A DNA stretch of 64,000 bases, from positions 186,001 to 250,000 of the forward strand of contig CAWEAD010000007.1 in the NCBI GenBank assembly GCA_963807225.1, read 5' to 3'. Positions within the stretch are counted from its first letter, which is position 1, and every line of letters starts with the position of its first letter. Shown piece by piece: positions 17,605 through 26,192 of the stretch. The position numbers and the translations under genes are program-made. Under the pieces are notes generated by a model, which had not been told where the DNA came from, made no database searches, and saw nothing but the letters and a program-made list of their open reading frames with translations. Source of the DNA: JAGVGT01 sp963807225 (GTDB lineage Bacteria > Desulfobacterota > Desulfobulbia > Desulfobulbales > JAGXFP01).

Positions 17605-18713
17605 TTGTTCCGGAGCTCCTCGACCACCCGGCGGATCCGGGTTTCCTGCGCCTCGATCTCGGTCAGCAACCGAAACTGGGCCTGGGCGCGCTGCAGGTTG
17701 TGCCCCGGCCTCGAGCTTCTGAAATATGGATCCCCGATCAGGTGATCGCTGAAGAAGCGCAGTCCCAGCTCGAAAGCCAGGAGCCGCAGGGCCGGATAAA
17801 TCAGGTCGTAATCGGCATCGGTCAAGGTCTGCCCCGCCTCGGCCAGATAACCGGCCAACAGCTCGCGGCCAACTTCCAGATCAAAGCGGATATCTTCAAG
17901 GTTTACCGGGTCGTCGCCGGCCGGGTTGCAGCAGGAGCGCAGACAATCGCCAATATCGTAGTGCAGGAACCCCGGCTTGACGGTATCTAAATCGATCAGG
18001 GCCACCCCCCGGCCGCTTTCCCGATCAAAAAGCATATTGGCCAGACGGGGGTCGCCGTGAATGACCCGGGGGCTGATCAATCCCCGAACGGCCGCCTCTT
18101 CCAGGGTCTCAGCCAGATGCCGGTGTGAGTCGATGACCTGCCGGCAATACCGCTCTTCGGAGGTATCACTCCCGCTCCTCTCCAGCCGGTCATAGGCGGC
18201 GAGATAAACGGGGGTAACATGGAACCCGGGCAGGGTATCGTATAGTTTCCCGGGATCGAGATCGGCGACCAGCCGATGGAAAGTGCCCAGGATGCGCCCC
18301 GCTTCCCTGGCCTGGACCGGGGTGGCTATTTTCGCCAGTTCCACCGCTCCTTCCACGTAAGACAGCAGGCGCCAGAAATCTCCGTCTCCGCCAATAAAGT
18401 AAGGTCGCCCCTCGTTCCCGCCCAGGGTATGCACCACAGCCCAGTCTGTCGGCCAAGTCGCCCCATCCCGCCGGTATTGTCGTTCGAGATGCTCGGTCAG
18501 TAAGGCCAGGTTGGTCATGACCTGCTCCGGGGCAGGAAAGACCCGGCGGCTTAGGCGTTGCAGCACCGCCCGACGCGGCTCGTCAGCAGCGAAAGTCGCC
18601 AGCAGGGTATCGTTGATATGGCCCCGCCCCAACTCCGTCAGTTGCGTCACCTCTCGTCCGGGGAGCAACGTGGCCAGGGCAATCCGGGCCGCCTTTAACA
18701 ATTCATTCTTCAT
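17601..18713 (-). CDS. Aminoglycoside-phosphotransferase-fold small-molecule kinase
   Basis: A 370-residue kinase of the APH/choline-kinase fold. The catalytic loop is VIHGDPRLANMLFD, with Asp and Asn in place, and the metal-binding segment is ALIDLDTVKPGFLHYDIGD. The N-terminal lobe has LGRGHINDTLLA as the nucleotide-binding loop. The pattern resembles N-acetylhexosamine 1-kinase and mucin-desulphating operon kinases rather than drug-resistance enzymes, but the substrate cannot be fixed. Its start overlaps the stop of the metallo-beta-lactamase frame by four bases, so it is probably co-transcribed with the rhodanese/MBL gene. I see no reason to call it an antibiotic-resistance gene. Confidence 0.82.
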   Translation of the reverse strand: MKNELLKAARIALATLLPGREVTQLTELGRGHINDTLLATFAADEPRRAVLQRLSRRVFPAPEQVMTNLALLTEHLERQYRRDGATWPTDWAVVHTLGGNEGRPYFIGGDGDFWRLLSYVEGAVELAKIATPVQAREAGRILGTFHRLVADLDPGKLYDTLPGFHVTPVYLAAYDRLERSGSDTSEERYCRQVIDSHRHLAETLEEAAVRGLISPRVIHGDPRLANMLFDRESGRGVALIDLDTVKPGFLHYDIGDCLRSCCNPAGDDPVNLEDIRFDLEVGRELLAGYLAEAGQTLTDADYDLIYPALRLLAFELGLRFFSDHLIGDPYFRSSRPGHNLQRAQAQFRLLTEIEAQETRIRRVVEELRNN

Positions 18714-19471
18714 TCAATATTCGACATTCCGCGGCTTTCTGTTCGTTCCTGCTTTCCCGCCATGCCGCAAAGGTTCTTACCGATCTCCAACTCCTGCCTC
18801 CGCTTCTCGTCGGGATCGGACAAGCCCAGGTTGACCCGGCGAATTTCCTGGTATCTTTCGGGGTTCTCCAGCAGAGTCGCCTTGACATGAGCCACGAATG
18901 CGCTTTTTTCGGTCAGGGAAAAATGGACCAACCGCTGTCGAGCCTCACCCATGGTCAACCGTACCACGCCCTGCTCGTTTCTTTCCCGGACCGAAGCGGC
19001 GTGCGAGGGCAGCACCACCACCTCGTCGCCCAAGCTGCGGAAACGATGATGGATGGTTTCGTAAAGCAGCCCGGCCCACTGGTCCACCTGGCCGCCCAGA
19101 TCCGGGCGACCCACCGTGGTCGCCATCACCAGATCACCCGAGAAGAGGATCTTATCGTCCAGCAACAATGAGGTACTGCCCGGAGTATGTCCCGGTGAAT
19201 GTAGCGCCCGGATGACACTGCTCCCGAAGGCATATTCGGCCTGATCGATAAGATCGTCAAAAGGGTAGCCCGCGCCATTCGCATCGATCGGGCAGAGCAG
19301 ATAGGGGCAGCCCGCCGCCGCCGCCAGTTCCCGGCCACCGGAGATATGATCGGCCTGCAGGTGGGTATCGAAAACGTATTTCAGTCGGGCTCCCTGTCGG
19401 TCCAGTACGGCCCGAATCTCATCCAGGTGGCGAACCGGGTCGATCACCACCGCCTCGACCGCCTGAAACAA
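18710..19471 (-). CDS. Metallo-beta-lactamase-fold half of a frameshifted rhodanese-MBL protein (persulfide dioxygenase-like)
   Basis: As read, 253 residues of an MBL-fold hydrolase of the ETHE1/persulfide-dioxygenase type. Metal-site motifs are THLQADHISGG, HSPGHTPGS and FSGDLV. The usual second His of HxHxDH is Gln here; in ETHE1 that position is not an iron ligand, so activity is still plausible. The protein should start in the rhodanese domain: EAVVIDPVRHLDEI is a mid-protein segment and directly continues the rhodanese frame (ending at ITHVVVSGG) after a one-base shift at about 19454-19460. Rhodanese-MBL fusions are common in sulfur-metabolising anaerobes and act on persulfides. The first residues as read (before EAVV) are probably out of frame. 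Confidence 0.8.
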   Translation of the reverse strand: MFQAVEAVVIDPVRHLDEIRAVLDRQGARLKYVFDTHLQADHISGGRELAAAAGCPYLLCPIDANGAGYPFDDLIDQAEYAFGSSVIRALHSPGHTPGSTSLLLDDKILFSGDLVMATTVGRPDLGGQVDQWAGLLYETIHHRFRSLGDEVVVLPSHAASVRERNEQGVVRLTMGEARQRLVHFSLTEKSAFVAHVKATLLENPERYQEIRRVNLGLSDPDEKRRQELEIGKNLCGMAGKQERTESRGMSNIE

Positions 19472-19871
19472 CTACATGGGTTATACAACCCTTGGCGATC
19501 CTGAAAACTTGATTGATCGCCGGTTCCCCGGGCAGTTGGGCGGTTTCATAAAGCACGCTCCAGGCATCCATGCCACCGGCCAGACCGCGGGCCTGATAGC
19601 CACGCCCCTGGAGAAGTTCGGCCTCGTATTTGGATGCACCGCCATGGGCGCAGACCAGGACGATCTCCCGATCCTTCGGCAAGCGCTCCAGGTATTTATC
19701 TTCCTCGCCAACCAGATCGAGTTGGGGGATATTGAGCATCGTCACCGGTTTCCCGCCCTCGATCTTCCAGGCTGCGAATTCATCTTCCTGGCGCAGATCA
19801 AGAATCATTCCGATCTCGCCCCGGTCCAGCCGCTCTTTGAACTCCCCCATCGCCATCTCGAACCCGGACAT
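19419..19871 (-). CDS. Rhodanese half of a frameshifted rhodanese-MBL protein
   Basis: The rhodanese domain binds sulfane sulfur on the cysteine of LVCAHGGASKYEAELL (loop CAHGGAS), after an N-terminal ILDLRQEDEFAAWKIEGG segment typical of the fold. It reads correctly to ITHVVVSGG and then turns to RGGGDRPGSPPG and stops, while the proper continuation lies in the MBL frame. The whole gene would span 18710-19871, about 385 residues. The ATG at 19871 follows GAGGTGGAT; a GTG at 19877 in the same frame is the alternative start. Either a one-base indel in the sequence or a true mutation separates the halves; a programmed shift is possible, but no classic slippery site is seen. Confidence 0.8.
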   Translation of the reverse strand: MSGFEMAMGEFKERLDRGEIGMILDLRQEDEFAAWKIEGGKPVTMLNIPQLDLVGEEDKYLERLPKDREIVLVCAHGGASKYEAELLQGRGYQARGLAGGMDAWSVLYETAQLPGEPAINQVFRIAKGCITHVVVSGGRGGGDRPGSPPG

Positions 19872-20245
19872 ATCCACCTCGATAAAAATTCGTGCTACCG
19901 GCTGCTTTTCTTTACCGCCGGACCGGAGTCACCAGGAAGGGTCCTGATAACCGATTGACTTTAACGCAGCCGGAATTTAACATGAATTCGCTTAAAAAAA
20001 CGACATCCGAATGGGATCGGGACCAGTAATTTATCCTGGTTTCCAGGGAAGGAGAAATGTATCCAGCCCGATCAACCGGCTCACTTAAGTCAAGCCCCAC
20101 GACAATTTCAGCTTGATGGATTTGAGCAAATTCGCGGCCTTAAAAGTCCGTCCGTAAACCGGCCGCGATCCCTCTCGGAAAAGATCCGACACCGACATCT
20201 TCCTAGTGGTCATCCACCGCCGTCAATAGCCCGGAGTCACCAGCT
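19872..20245. other. Divergent intergenic stretch without a recognised gene
   Basis: This stretch separates the minus-strand rhodanese gene from the plus-strand exonuclease and must hold both promoters. I see no RNA gene, terminator or strong repeat. The segment around 19985-20035 is relatively AT-rich. Confidence 0.4.
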
Positions 20246-20875
20246 ATGCCGCTACTTCCCGAACGTCCCGGTTTCGATCAACGCATGAGCCGGGAGGAGA
20301 TCAACTCTCTGCCGATCCGCAGCTTTTCCGGAGAGATCTTCCTGGTCCGAAAATTGGACCAGCTCGCCTCGGTACTGACCGAACTGGCCGATGAAAAGCT
20401 GCTCGGTTTCGACACCGAGACCCGGCCCAATTTCCAGAAAGGCCGGAACAATCTCCCGGCGCTGCTGCAGTTGGCCGGAGAGAAGAGGGTCTATGTCTTC
20501 CAACTCAATCTGCTTGGTTTTCCCGACGAATTACGACGGCTGCTGGCCGATCCCGACATCGTCAAGACCGGAGTGGCGGTGGATTTCGATCTCCAGCAAC
20601 TGAAAAGACTGGGAACTTTCCAGGAGGAAGGCTTTGTGGAACTGGCGACGGTGGCCCGGGAATCCGGAATCAAGAACCGTGGTCTGCGCAGCCTGGCCGC
20701 GGTGCTGCTGGGTTTCAGGATTTCCAAGTCCGCCCAGCGCTCCAACTGGGGCGCCGATAACCTGAGCGAAAAGCAACTCCGCTACGCCGCCACCGACGCC
20801 TGGGTCGGCCGCGAGATTTACCTGCGTCTGGAGGAGATGGGGGTGATTTACCCCGAGATCTACTTCTCTACCTAG
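20246..20875 (+). CDS. DEDDy 3'-5' exonuclease domain protein (RNase D-like)
   Basis: A 209-residue single-domain exonuclease. The four acidic residues are visible: Asp and Glu in GFDTETRP (Exo I), Asp in GVAVDFDLQQL (Exo II) and Tyr/Asp in YAATDAWVGREIYL (Exo III, the DEDDy form). It lacks the HRDC domain of full RNase D and resembles the short 3'-5' exonucleases found in many bacteria. Substrate could be RNA or DNA. GGAG lies eight bases before the ATG. It stands alone and converges on the FKBP gene. Confidence 0.9.
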   Translation: MPLLPERPGFDQRMSREEINSLPIRSFSGEIFLVRKLDQLASVLTELADEKLLGFDTETRPNFQKGRNNLPALLQLAGEKRVYVFQLNLLGFPDELRRLLADPDIVKTGVAVDFDLQQLKRLGTFQEEGFVELATVARESGIKNRGLRSLAAVLLGFRISKSAQRSNWGADNLSEKQLRYAATDAWVGREIYLRLEEMGVIYPEIYFST

Positions 20876-20900
20876 ACCGAAGGCCCCTAAGGAGCAGTGG

Positions 20901-21371
20901 TTAAAACTTTCCCCAGGCGGCATCCCCAGCCGCACCGCTAACCACCGCCTCACCGTTAACCCGCAATAACTCCACCTCGAAGATCAGGTCGGAATTAGGC
21001 GGGATCACGCCTCTGCCGGCCCCCCTGGCACCGTAACCCAGACTGGCCGGGATATACAGGGTCCGCTTGCCACCGGCCTTCATGCCGGCCACCCCCTCAT
21101 CCCAACCCTTGATCACCTGCCCGGCCCCCAACTTGAAGGCAAACGCCTGGTGCCGATCCAAGGAGCTGTCGAACTTTCTACCCTTGGCTCCGTCCCCGTC
21201 CAACCAGCCGGTATAGTGTACCTCCACCCGGGCGCCAGCCACCGCTTCCGGCCCGGTGCCGATCACGCGGTCCTCGTAACGGAGACCGGACTCGGTGGTG
21301 GTCATTGCGGCCCCGGCAGTCGTGGTCAGCATGATGATACCCAGTAAACTTACAAGCATTGTTCTTAACAC
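20901..21371 (-). CDS. Exported FKBP-type peptidyl-prolyl cis-trans isomerase
   Basis: A 156-residue protein with an N-terminal signal sequence (MLRTMLVSLLGIIML then TTTAGAA) followed by one FKBP domain: VEVHYTGWLDG, FDSSLDR, FKLGAGQVIKGWDEG and RTLYIPASLGYGARG. It should speed prolyl isomerisation during folding in the periplasm. The GTG at 21371 was chosen because GGAGGA sits six bases upstream; the open frame runs further to 21413 and an ATG at 21359 is also possible. It lies about 105 bp downstream of the B12 ABC ATPase gene on the same strand and could be read through from it. Confidence 0.9.
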   Translation of the reverse strand: MLRTMLVSLLGIIMLTTTAGAAMTTTESGLRYEDRVIGTGPEAVAGARVEVHYTGWLDGDGAKGRKFDSSLDRHQAFAFKLGAGQVIKGWDEGVAGMKAGGKRTLYIPASLGYGARGAGRGVIPPNSDLIFEVELLRVNGEAVVSGAAGDAAWGKF

Positions 21372-21475
21372 CGCCCTTCCTCCACAGGAAAAATCTATAC
21401 ATCCCAAAACCAACTGGCACAGACCCTCTTCTTGCCAGCACTATTTCAAATGTTGACTGTAACCAGTCTGGATAT

Positions 21476-22261
21476 TCAGGGCAAGTGCCGGGGCACCGGG
21501 AAAACCCGGATCACTCCGGCCATCCCGGCATTCTCGACCATCATCCGGCAGCCGTAACTGGCCTCGAGCCGCGCCACGGTCAAAACCTCGGCCGGGCTGC
21601 CGGTTGCACCGACCCGACCGTCGGTCAGCAACAGCAGCCGCCGCCCATACATGGCGGCCAGGTTGAGGTCGTGCGAGACCATGATCACGGTGACTCCGGA
21701 CTCCCGCCGCAAATCTTCCATCAGATCCATGATCTTCACCTGATGGGCCGGATCCAGGGAGGCGGTCGGCTCATCCAGCAGGATCAGCCGGGGCTCCTGG
21801 CAGACCGCCCTGGCGATCAGGACCCGTTGCCGCTCGCCGCCGGAGAGCTCATCCAGCCGCCGGTCGGACAGATGGTCGATGCCGGTGAACTCCATGGCCC
21901 GCCGGGCCAGTTCCAGATCCCGGACCTTTTCCAGTTCAAGCAAACCCAGATAGGGGGCGCGGCCCATCAAGACCGTCTCGGCCACCGTGAAGGGAAAGTC
22001 CAGGGGCGGCTGCTGCGGCACCACGGCCAGCTGACGGGCCAATTCCCGCCTGCCAAAGCTGGCCAGCGGCTTACCAAGGATCTCGATCTTCCCCTCGGAC
22101 TTGATCAGACCGGCCATGGCCTTAAGCAGCGAGGTCTTGCCGGTACCGTTGGGACCGATAATCACCAGGAACTCGCCCTGCTCCACGGTCAAATCGACCT
22201 GGTGCAGGATCTGACGACCGTCGTAAGAGAGATTCAGTCCCCGTATCGCCACCACGCTCAT
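21476..22261 (-). CDS. btuD: Cobalamin/iron-siderophore ABC transporter ATP-binding protein
   Basis: A 261-residue ATPase of the FecE/BtuD type. Walker A is GPNGTGKTSLLKAMAG, the Q-loop region VVPQQPPLDFPFTV, the signature LSGGERQRVLIARA, Walker B RLILLDEPTASLD and the H-loop VIMVSHDLN. It energises the inner-membrane permease encoded just upstream, whose stop codon overlaps its start by four bases. Sequence alone does not separate B12 from siderophore ATPases; the assignment rests on the locus, which begins with a cobalamin riboswitch and a BtuB-like receptor. Confidence 0.9.
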   Translation of the reverse strand: MSVVAIRGLNLSYDGRQILHQVDLTVEQGEFLVIIGPNGTGKTSLLKAMAGLIKSEGKIEILGKPLASFGRRELARQLAVVPQQPPLDFPFTVAETVLMGRAPYLGLLELEKVRDLELARRAMEFTGIDHLSDRRLDELSGGERQRVLIARAVCQEPRLILLDEPTASLDPAHQVKIMDLMEDLRRESGVTVIMVSHDLNLAAMYGRRLLLLTDGRVGATGSPAEVLTVARLEASYGCRMMVENAGMAGVIRVFPVPRHLP

Positions 22262-23274
22262 CGCCGCGCCCTCCAGAGCAGCAGGATGAAAAGCGGCGCC
22301 CCGATCAGGGCGGTAATAATACCCACCGGCAATTCACCGGAGAGGGGTAGAGTCCGGGCCAGGAGATCGCAGAGGATCAGGTAAGAGGCCCCGCCCAACA
22401 AGGAGGCCGGGACCAAAAGTCGGTGCTCGACTCCGAGCAGCAACCGGAGAATGTGCGGGATGACCAGGCCGACAAAGCCGATCAACCCGGAATGGGAAAC
22501 CACCACGCTGACCATGAAGGTGGTAGCGACCAGCAGGAGATTGGTGACCAGTTTGACGTTGACCCCCAGGGTAGCGGCGCTCTCCCGGCCCAGCAGCAGC
22601 AGGTTCAGGGGCCGGGCCAGAATGAAGATCAGGATGAAGCAGGGTACCACCGCCAGCAGCAACGGCAACTGGGCGGCGGTGAACATGGAGAGATCGCCCA
22701 TCAACCAGAAGAGGATGTGCCGCACCTCGCTGCTCATACCGAGCGAGATCAGAAACATGATCACCGCCCCGCAGAAGGCGTTCAGCATCACCCCGCCCAG
22801 CAACAGATAGTCGCGGTTGGCGGTCAGTCGCCCTGCGGCCAGGCCGAGCAACAGCAACAGGGTCAGCATACTGCCGCCGAAAGCGGATAAAGTCACTCCG
22901 GGAAAGGGTGACAATCCGATCAGCATGGCGACGATGGCGCCGATGGCCGAACCGCCGGAAACCCCGAGGATGTAGGGCTCGGCCAGGGGATTGCGTAACA
23001 GGGCTTGAAAGACCAGGCCGCCCAGGGCCAGGGTGGCGCCGACCACCGCCGCCAGCACCACCCGGGGCAGACGGATCTTCCAGATAATCGCGGCGTCGAC
23101 CGAATCCGGCCCGGCCGCCCCGGAGAGCACCGCCCAGGTTTCCCGAAAGCCGCCGCTTGACCCCACAGAGAGACCGAGCCAGAAGGACGCCACCAACCCG
23201 CCGGTCAGCAACAGGCAGACCAGCAGCATGCGTCGGGGCAAGGGCGCGAACTCGATCCGTTTTTCAGTCATCAA
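22258..23274 (-). CDS. btuC: Cobalamin-type ABC transporter permease (FecCD family)
   Basis: A 338-residue polytopic permease with about ten hydrophobic segments (first at about residues 13-33). Family signatures include IWKIRLPRVVLAAVVGATLALGG (residues about 64-86, the conserved N-terminal LPR motif), NPLAEPYILGVSGGSAIGA and the C-terminal GFVGLVIPHILRLLLG coupling helix. It forms the inner-membrane channel for the vitamin, working with the binding protein and ATPase. Its start overlaps the end of the binding-protein gene by eleven bases, a tight operon. Confidence 0.93.
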   Translation of the reverse strand: MMTEKRIEFAPLPRRMLLVCLLLTGGLVASFWLGLSVGSSGGFRETWAVLSGAAGPDSVDAAIIWKIRLPRVVLAAVVGATLALGGLVFQALLRNPLAEPYILGVSGGSAIGAIVAMLIGLSPFPGVTLSAFGGSMLTLLLLLGLAAGRLTANRDYLLLGGVMLNAFCGAVIMFLISLGMSSEVRHILFWLMGDLSMFTAAQLPLLLAVVPCFILIFILARPLNLLLLGRESAATLGVNVKLVTNLLLVATTFMVSVVVSHSGLIGFVGLVIPHILRLLLGVEHRLLVPASLLGGASYLILCDLLARTLPLSGELPVGIITALIGAPLFILLLWRARR

Positions 23275-24148
23275 AGAGCTCCGGGTGAATTATCCGGGCG
23301 AAGGCTTCCACCCCGTCCACCAGCTTGGGGCTGGGTTGGTCGACGAGACCGGCAGCCACCACGTAAATCCGATCATTTTTTACCGCCGGGATCTGCGGCC
23401 ATCGCTGCCAGCCAGCCTTGAGTTCGGCCTCGGAATGTCCGCCGGCCATGGAGGCAATAATCACTACCTCGGGGGCCAACCTGAGGATCTGCTCCCAGTC
23501 GAAACGCGGGTAGGCCTGACCTCCGGCCGCCAGGTTCCGCCCCCCCGCCCGACTGATCAGCTCATCGATGAAGGTTTTCGAACCGGCGGAAACAATGGGG
23601 GCCGCGTCGATCTGAAAGAATACCCCCGGCCGCGAGGAGCTGGCGGCCACCCGGGCCGCCACCCGGGCCAGTCGAGCCCGCATGTCGCCGACGATCAGCG
23701 CCGCCCGTTCCTCCGCCCCCAGCACATCACCCAGGCCGCCGACCATGGCCATGATGTCCTCGAGATTCTTCGGGTCCACCACGTAGACGGCAACTCCCAA
23801 GCCGACCAACCGGTCGATAACCGCCAGGGGGTTACCGTCTTTCACCGCCAGGCAGAGATCGGGCCGCAGGGCCAGGATCTTTTCGATATCGAGCCGGACA
23901 TAGGAACCGACCCGCGGCAGATCACGGGCCGCCGCCGGCTCGTTGCTGTACTGGGTGACCCCCTTGAGCAATTCCTGCCGGCCGAGTAAAAAAACCAGCT
24001 CGGCGAGATTGGGGGCCAGGGCCACCACCCGACGCGGATGATCCGGCACCGTGACCGTCCGGCCCACCTGGTCGATAAGCTGACGGGCCGGACAGACCCC
24101 GGGCAGTAGCAGGGCGATGGCGAGGGCAAGAGTTACAAACCGGGGCAT
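23264..24148 (-). CDS. btuF: Periplasmic cobalamin-type substrate-binding protein
   Basis: A 294-residue class III binding protein with a signal peptide (MPRFVTLALAIALLLPG then VCPAR). The two lobes are recognisable: RRVVALAPNLAELVFLLG and DIEKILALRPDLCLAV in the first, FDWEQILRLAPEVVIIAS in the second, joined by the long helix typical of BtuF/FepB. It should capture B12 released by the outer-membrane receptor and deliver it to BtuCD. About 120 bp separate it from tonB upstream. Confidence 0.9.
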   Translation of the reverse strand: MPRFVTLALAIALLLPGVCPARQLIDQVGRTVTVPDHPRRVVALAPNLAELVFLLGRQELLKGVTQYSNEPAAARDLPRVGSYVRLDIEKILALRPDLCLAVKDGNPLAVIDRLVGLGVAVYVVDPKNLEDIMAMVGGLGDVLGAEERAALIVGDMRARLARVAARVAASSSRPGVFFQIDAAPIVSAGSKTFIDELISRAGGRNLAAGGQAYPRFDWEQILRLAPEVVIIASMAGGHSEAELKAGWQRWPQIPAVKNDRIYVVAAGLVDQPSPKLVDGVEAFARIIHPELFDD

Positions 24149-24269
24149 GAGGAGGTTACCTGATTGATTATTTCCTTCGTGTGCGGGGATTTCCGGGAGT
24201 AAAGAGAACCGGAAGATAAATATCCCGTGCGGTCATATCTCATTACTCCCATTACGCCTAAACCTCTTC

Positions 24270-24746
24270 CTACTCCAAACCGAACCTTACCGGCACCAAT
24301 ACTTTCATGGCCACCGGCAGCCGTCCGCGACGACCGGGGGTAAATCGCCAATTTCTCACGGCCGCCAGCGCGGCCTGGTCGAGCACACTATGCCCGCTGC
24401 CCTGATCTACCGACAATTCCGCGACCAGGCCATCTTCCTGGACCAGTACCTCCAGCACCACCGTACCTTGCCATTGCCGGCGCCGGGCCAGGGCCGGATA
24501 AGCCGGTGGTGGATTATCCCTGTACAATGGGCGGGCCAGCACTACCTCGCCATCGGCGCTTTGCGCTCCGGTCTCTGATTCCTTTGATTCTAAGTCGTTC
24601 AGGGTAGCGGTCGCCAAGGGAGTAGCTGGTTCGGAGGAAATTTCCGCCTCCCGCTCCCCTTCCGGTCGGGATCGGGCCTCCTCTACCACCGGTGTCGGGA
24701 TCTCCCGAACCAGCACAGCGACCGGCGCCGCTGCCGGCGGATCCAC
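24270..24746 (-). CDS. tonB: TonB, C-terminal half (frameshifted gene)
   Basis: This frame carries the TonB C-terminal domain: YRDNPPPAYPALARRRQWQG, TVVLEVLVQEDGLV, LDQAALAAVRNWRF and a final AMKVLVPVRFGL. This domain contacts the TonB box of outer-membrane receptors. The GTG at 24746 opens the frame but is not a natural start: PPAAAPVAVLVREIPTPVVE is proline-rich spacer, and the membrane anchor is in another frame (24514-25017). A one-base shift at about 24747-24750 would rejoin them into a protein of about 249 residues. It lies between exbD and btuF in the B12 locus. Confidence 0.82.
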   Translation of the reverse strand: MDPPAAAPVAVLVREIPTPVVEEARSRPEGEREAEISSEPATPLATATLNDLESKESETGAQSADGEVVLARPLYRDNPPPAYPALARRRQWQGTVVLEVLVQEDGLVAELSVDQGSGHSVLDQAALAAVRNWRFTPGRRGRLPVAMKVLVPVRFGLE

Positions 24747-25017
24747 CGGCAGCGGCGTTAGCGGCGAGCGGCGACGGCCTGGGAGGCTTGGGGACCGGAG
24801 TCACCTCTCTGATCTTCGGCCTGGGTTGAACAGGCTTGGTCTCCTGGTGCCGGATAACCGGGGCCGGCCGGGCGGCCAAACGCACTTCCACCCTTTGCCG
24901 TTTTGGACCTTGAAACTTCCCCTGCCCGGGATGAACTGTCAAGCTCAGCAGCAAGGTATGGGCAGCCAGGGAAAAAACCAGCGCCCCGGAAATCCGGGCA
25001 AGGTTAGCGTTCGACAT
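24514..25017 (-). CDS. tonB: TonB, N-terminal half (frameshifted gene)
   Basis: The first 90 residues are the TonB membrane anchor and proline-rich start: MSNANLARISGALVFSLAAH is the cytoplasmic and membrane-entering segment, and TKPVQPRPKIREVTPVPKPP is the rigid periplasmic spacer. After about residue 90 (24748) the frame turns into Gly/Arg-rich nonsense, while correct TonB sequence continues in the frame of 24270-24746. The start overlaps the end of exbD by 14 bases. TonB passes energy from ExbBD to the outer-membrane B12 receptor. Confidence 0.8.
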   Translation of the reverse strand: MSNANLARISGALVFSLAAHTLLLSLTVHPGQGKFQGPKRQRVEVRLAARPAPVIRHQETKPVQPRPKIREVTPVPKPPRPSPLAANAAAGGSAGSGAGRCAGSGDPDTGGRGGPIPTGRGAGGGNFLRTSYSLGDRYPERLRIKGIRDRSAKRRWRGSAGPPIVQG

Positions 25018-25429
25018 CGGCCTGCAGGGAGATCCGGCTCAAACCGGCCCGGTTGATCTGGTCCAGCACCCGGAAAAGCTGCTGGTAATCGACCTGGCGG
25101 TCGGCATAAAGCAGCACCCCGGTTTCCTCGCTTCCCTGTGCTCCGGCTACCCGAGCACGAAGCAGGTCGGCCAGTTCGCCCAGCACCACCGGCTCTTCGT
25201 CCAGATAGACCGTATCGACGTTGGGGGCGGTCCTTTTGACGGTCACGGAGAGAACCAGCTCTTTCTCCGGCCCGGCAACGGCCGAGACCGGCAACTCAAC
25301 CGGCAGACCACTATGCACCGCCATCGAGAGCATGGCGTAGATGAAAAAGACCAGCAGCAGGAAGACGATGTCGATCAGCGGCAACATCTCGACCCGGGCC
25401 TTCTTGCTTCTCGCCATTCTGATCTTCAT
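25004..25429 (-). CDS. exbD: ExbD/TolR-type energy-transducing protein
   Basis: A 141-residue protein with a basic cytoplasmic start, one membrane helix (about residues 17-40) carrying the essential aspartate at about residue 20 in LPLIDIVFLLLVFFI, and a periplasmic domain (LLYADRQVDYQQLFRVLDQI) typical of ExbD. With ExbB it forms the proton-driven motor for TonB. It overlaps exbB by four bases and tonB by 14. Confidence 0.93.
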   Translation of the reverse strand: MKIRMARSKKARVEMLPLIDIVFLLLVFFIYAMLSMAVHSGLPVELPVSAVAGPEKELVLSVTVKRTAPNVDTVYLDEEPVVLGELADLLRARVAGAQGSEETGVLLYADRQVDYQQLFRVLDQINRAGLSRISLQADVER

Positions 25430-26052
25430 GACGCCGTCCCGTTCTCCGGACTCTGCAGCTTTTCGTAAACGATCTCCAGGCTGGTGGCGTACTGCTCGAT
25501 CTGGTGCGCCGCCTCCTCCACCCGCGAATTGAAGTAGTTGTAGGGAAAGACCGAGAGGATGGCGATGCCCAGCCCGGCCGCGGTGGTGATCAGGGCCTGG
25601 GCGATACCGCCGGTGACGGCGCGCGGATCGGCGATCCCGGCCGCGCCCAGGATCTTAAAGGAGTCGATAATCCCCAGCACCGTACCGAAAATACCGAGCA
25701 GGGGCGCCACGGTGATCATGGTGTCCAACACCCCCATAAAACGCTGCATCCGCCGCAATTCCTCGGCCCCGGCCGACTCCATGGCGCGACCCATGGAAAA
25801 CTCCCGGTGGACGATACCGATCACCAGGATCCGGATCAGGTAGTCGCGGCTGCCGGTGACCTTGCGCCGCAGCAGATCCCAGTCGCCGGTTTGGGCGATC
25901 TTCAGCGCCTCGTCCAGCAGTTTCCGGTCGCGGCCGGATTCCAGCCCCAGCCAGAACATTGACCGTTCGACGATGACGAACAGGACCATGATGGAACAGA
26001 GCAGCAGCGGGTACATTACCGGGCCGCCGTTTTTGAAAATCTCCAGCATCAT
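25426..26052 (-). CDS. exbB: ExbB/TolQ/MotA-type proton channel protein
   Basis: A 208-residue protein with three membrane segments (about residues 12-32, 105-130 and 148-172). The second and third include APLLGIFGTVLGIIDSFK and ITTAAGLGIAILSVFPYNYF, the proton-channel helices of the family. It pairs with ExbD to power TonB. An intrinsic terminator lies between it and the receptor gene upstream, so it may be reached by read-through or have its own promoter. Confidence 0.93.
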   Translation of the reverse strand: MMLEIFKNGGPVMYPLLLCSIMVLFVIVERSMFWLGLESGRDRKLLDEALKIAQTGDWDLLRRKVTGSRDYLIRILVIGIVHREFSMGRAMESAGAEELRRMQRFMGVLDTMITVAPLLGIFGTVLGIIDSFKILGAAGIADPRAVTGGIAQALITTAAGLGIAILSVFPYNYFNSRVEEAAHQIEQYATSLEIVYEKLQSPENGTAS

Positions 26053-26115
26053 CTATCACCATGGCGGATAAGTTGGTTCAGCTCTACCCCGCCGACATAA
26101 AATTATCCCGTCGGA

Positions 26116-26156
26116 GAAAAAGCGGGTTCACTCAAGCCGCCCCAAGCGAACCCGCC
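26116..26156 (-). terminator. Intrinsic terminator after the TonB-dependent receptor gene
   Basis: On the minus strand the arms GCGGGTTC and GAACCCGC form an 8-bp GC-rich stem followed directly by TTTTT. It lies 37 bp past the receptor stop codon and 64 bp before exbB, so it should reduce transcription from receptor into exbB. Confidence 0.75.
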
Positions 26157-26192
26157 AATAACCTCATGTGACCGGCCTCAAGCCCGGAGCCC

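Noticed and set aside
17601..18713. Possible aminoglycoside-resistance gene
   Set aside because: The fold is APH-like, but the sequence pattern and operon context fit a sugar or metabolite kinase.
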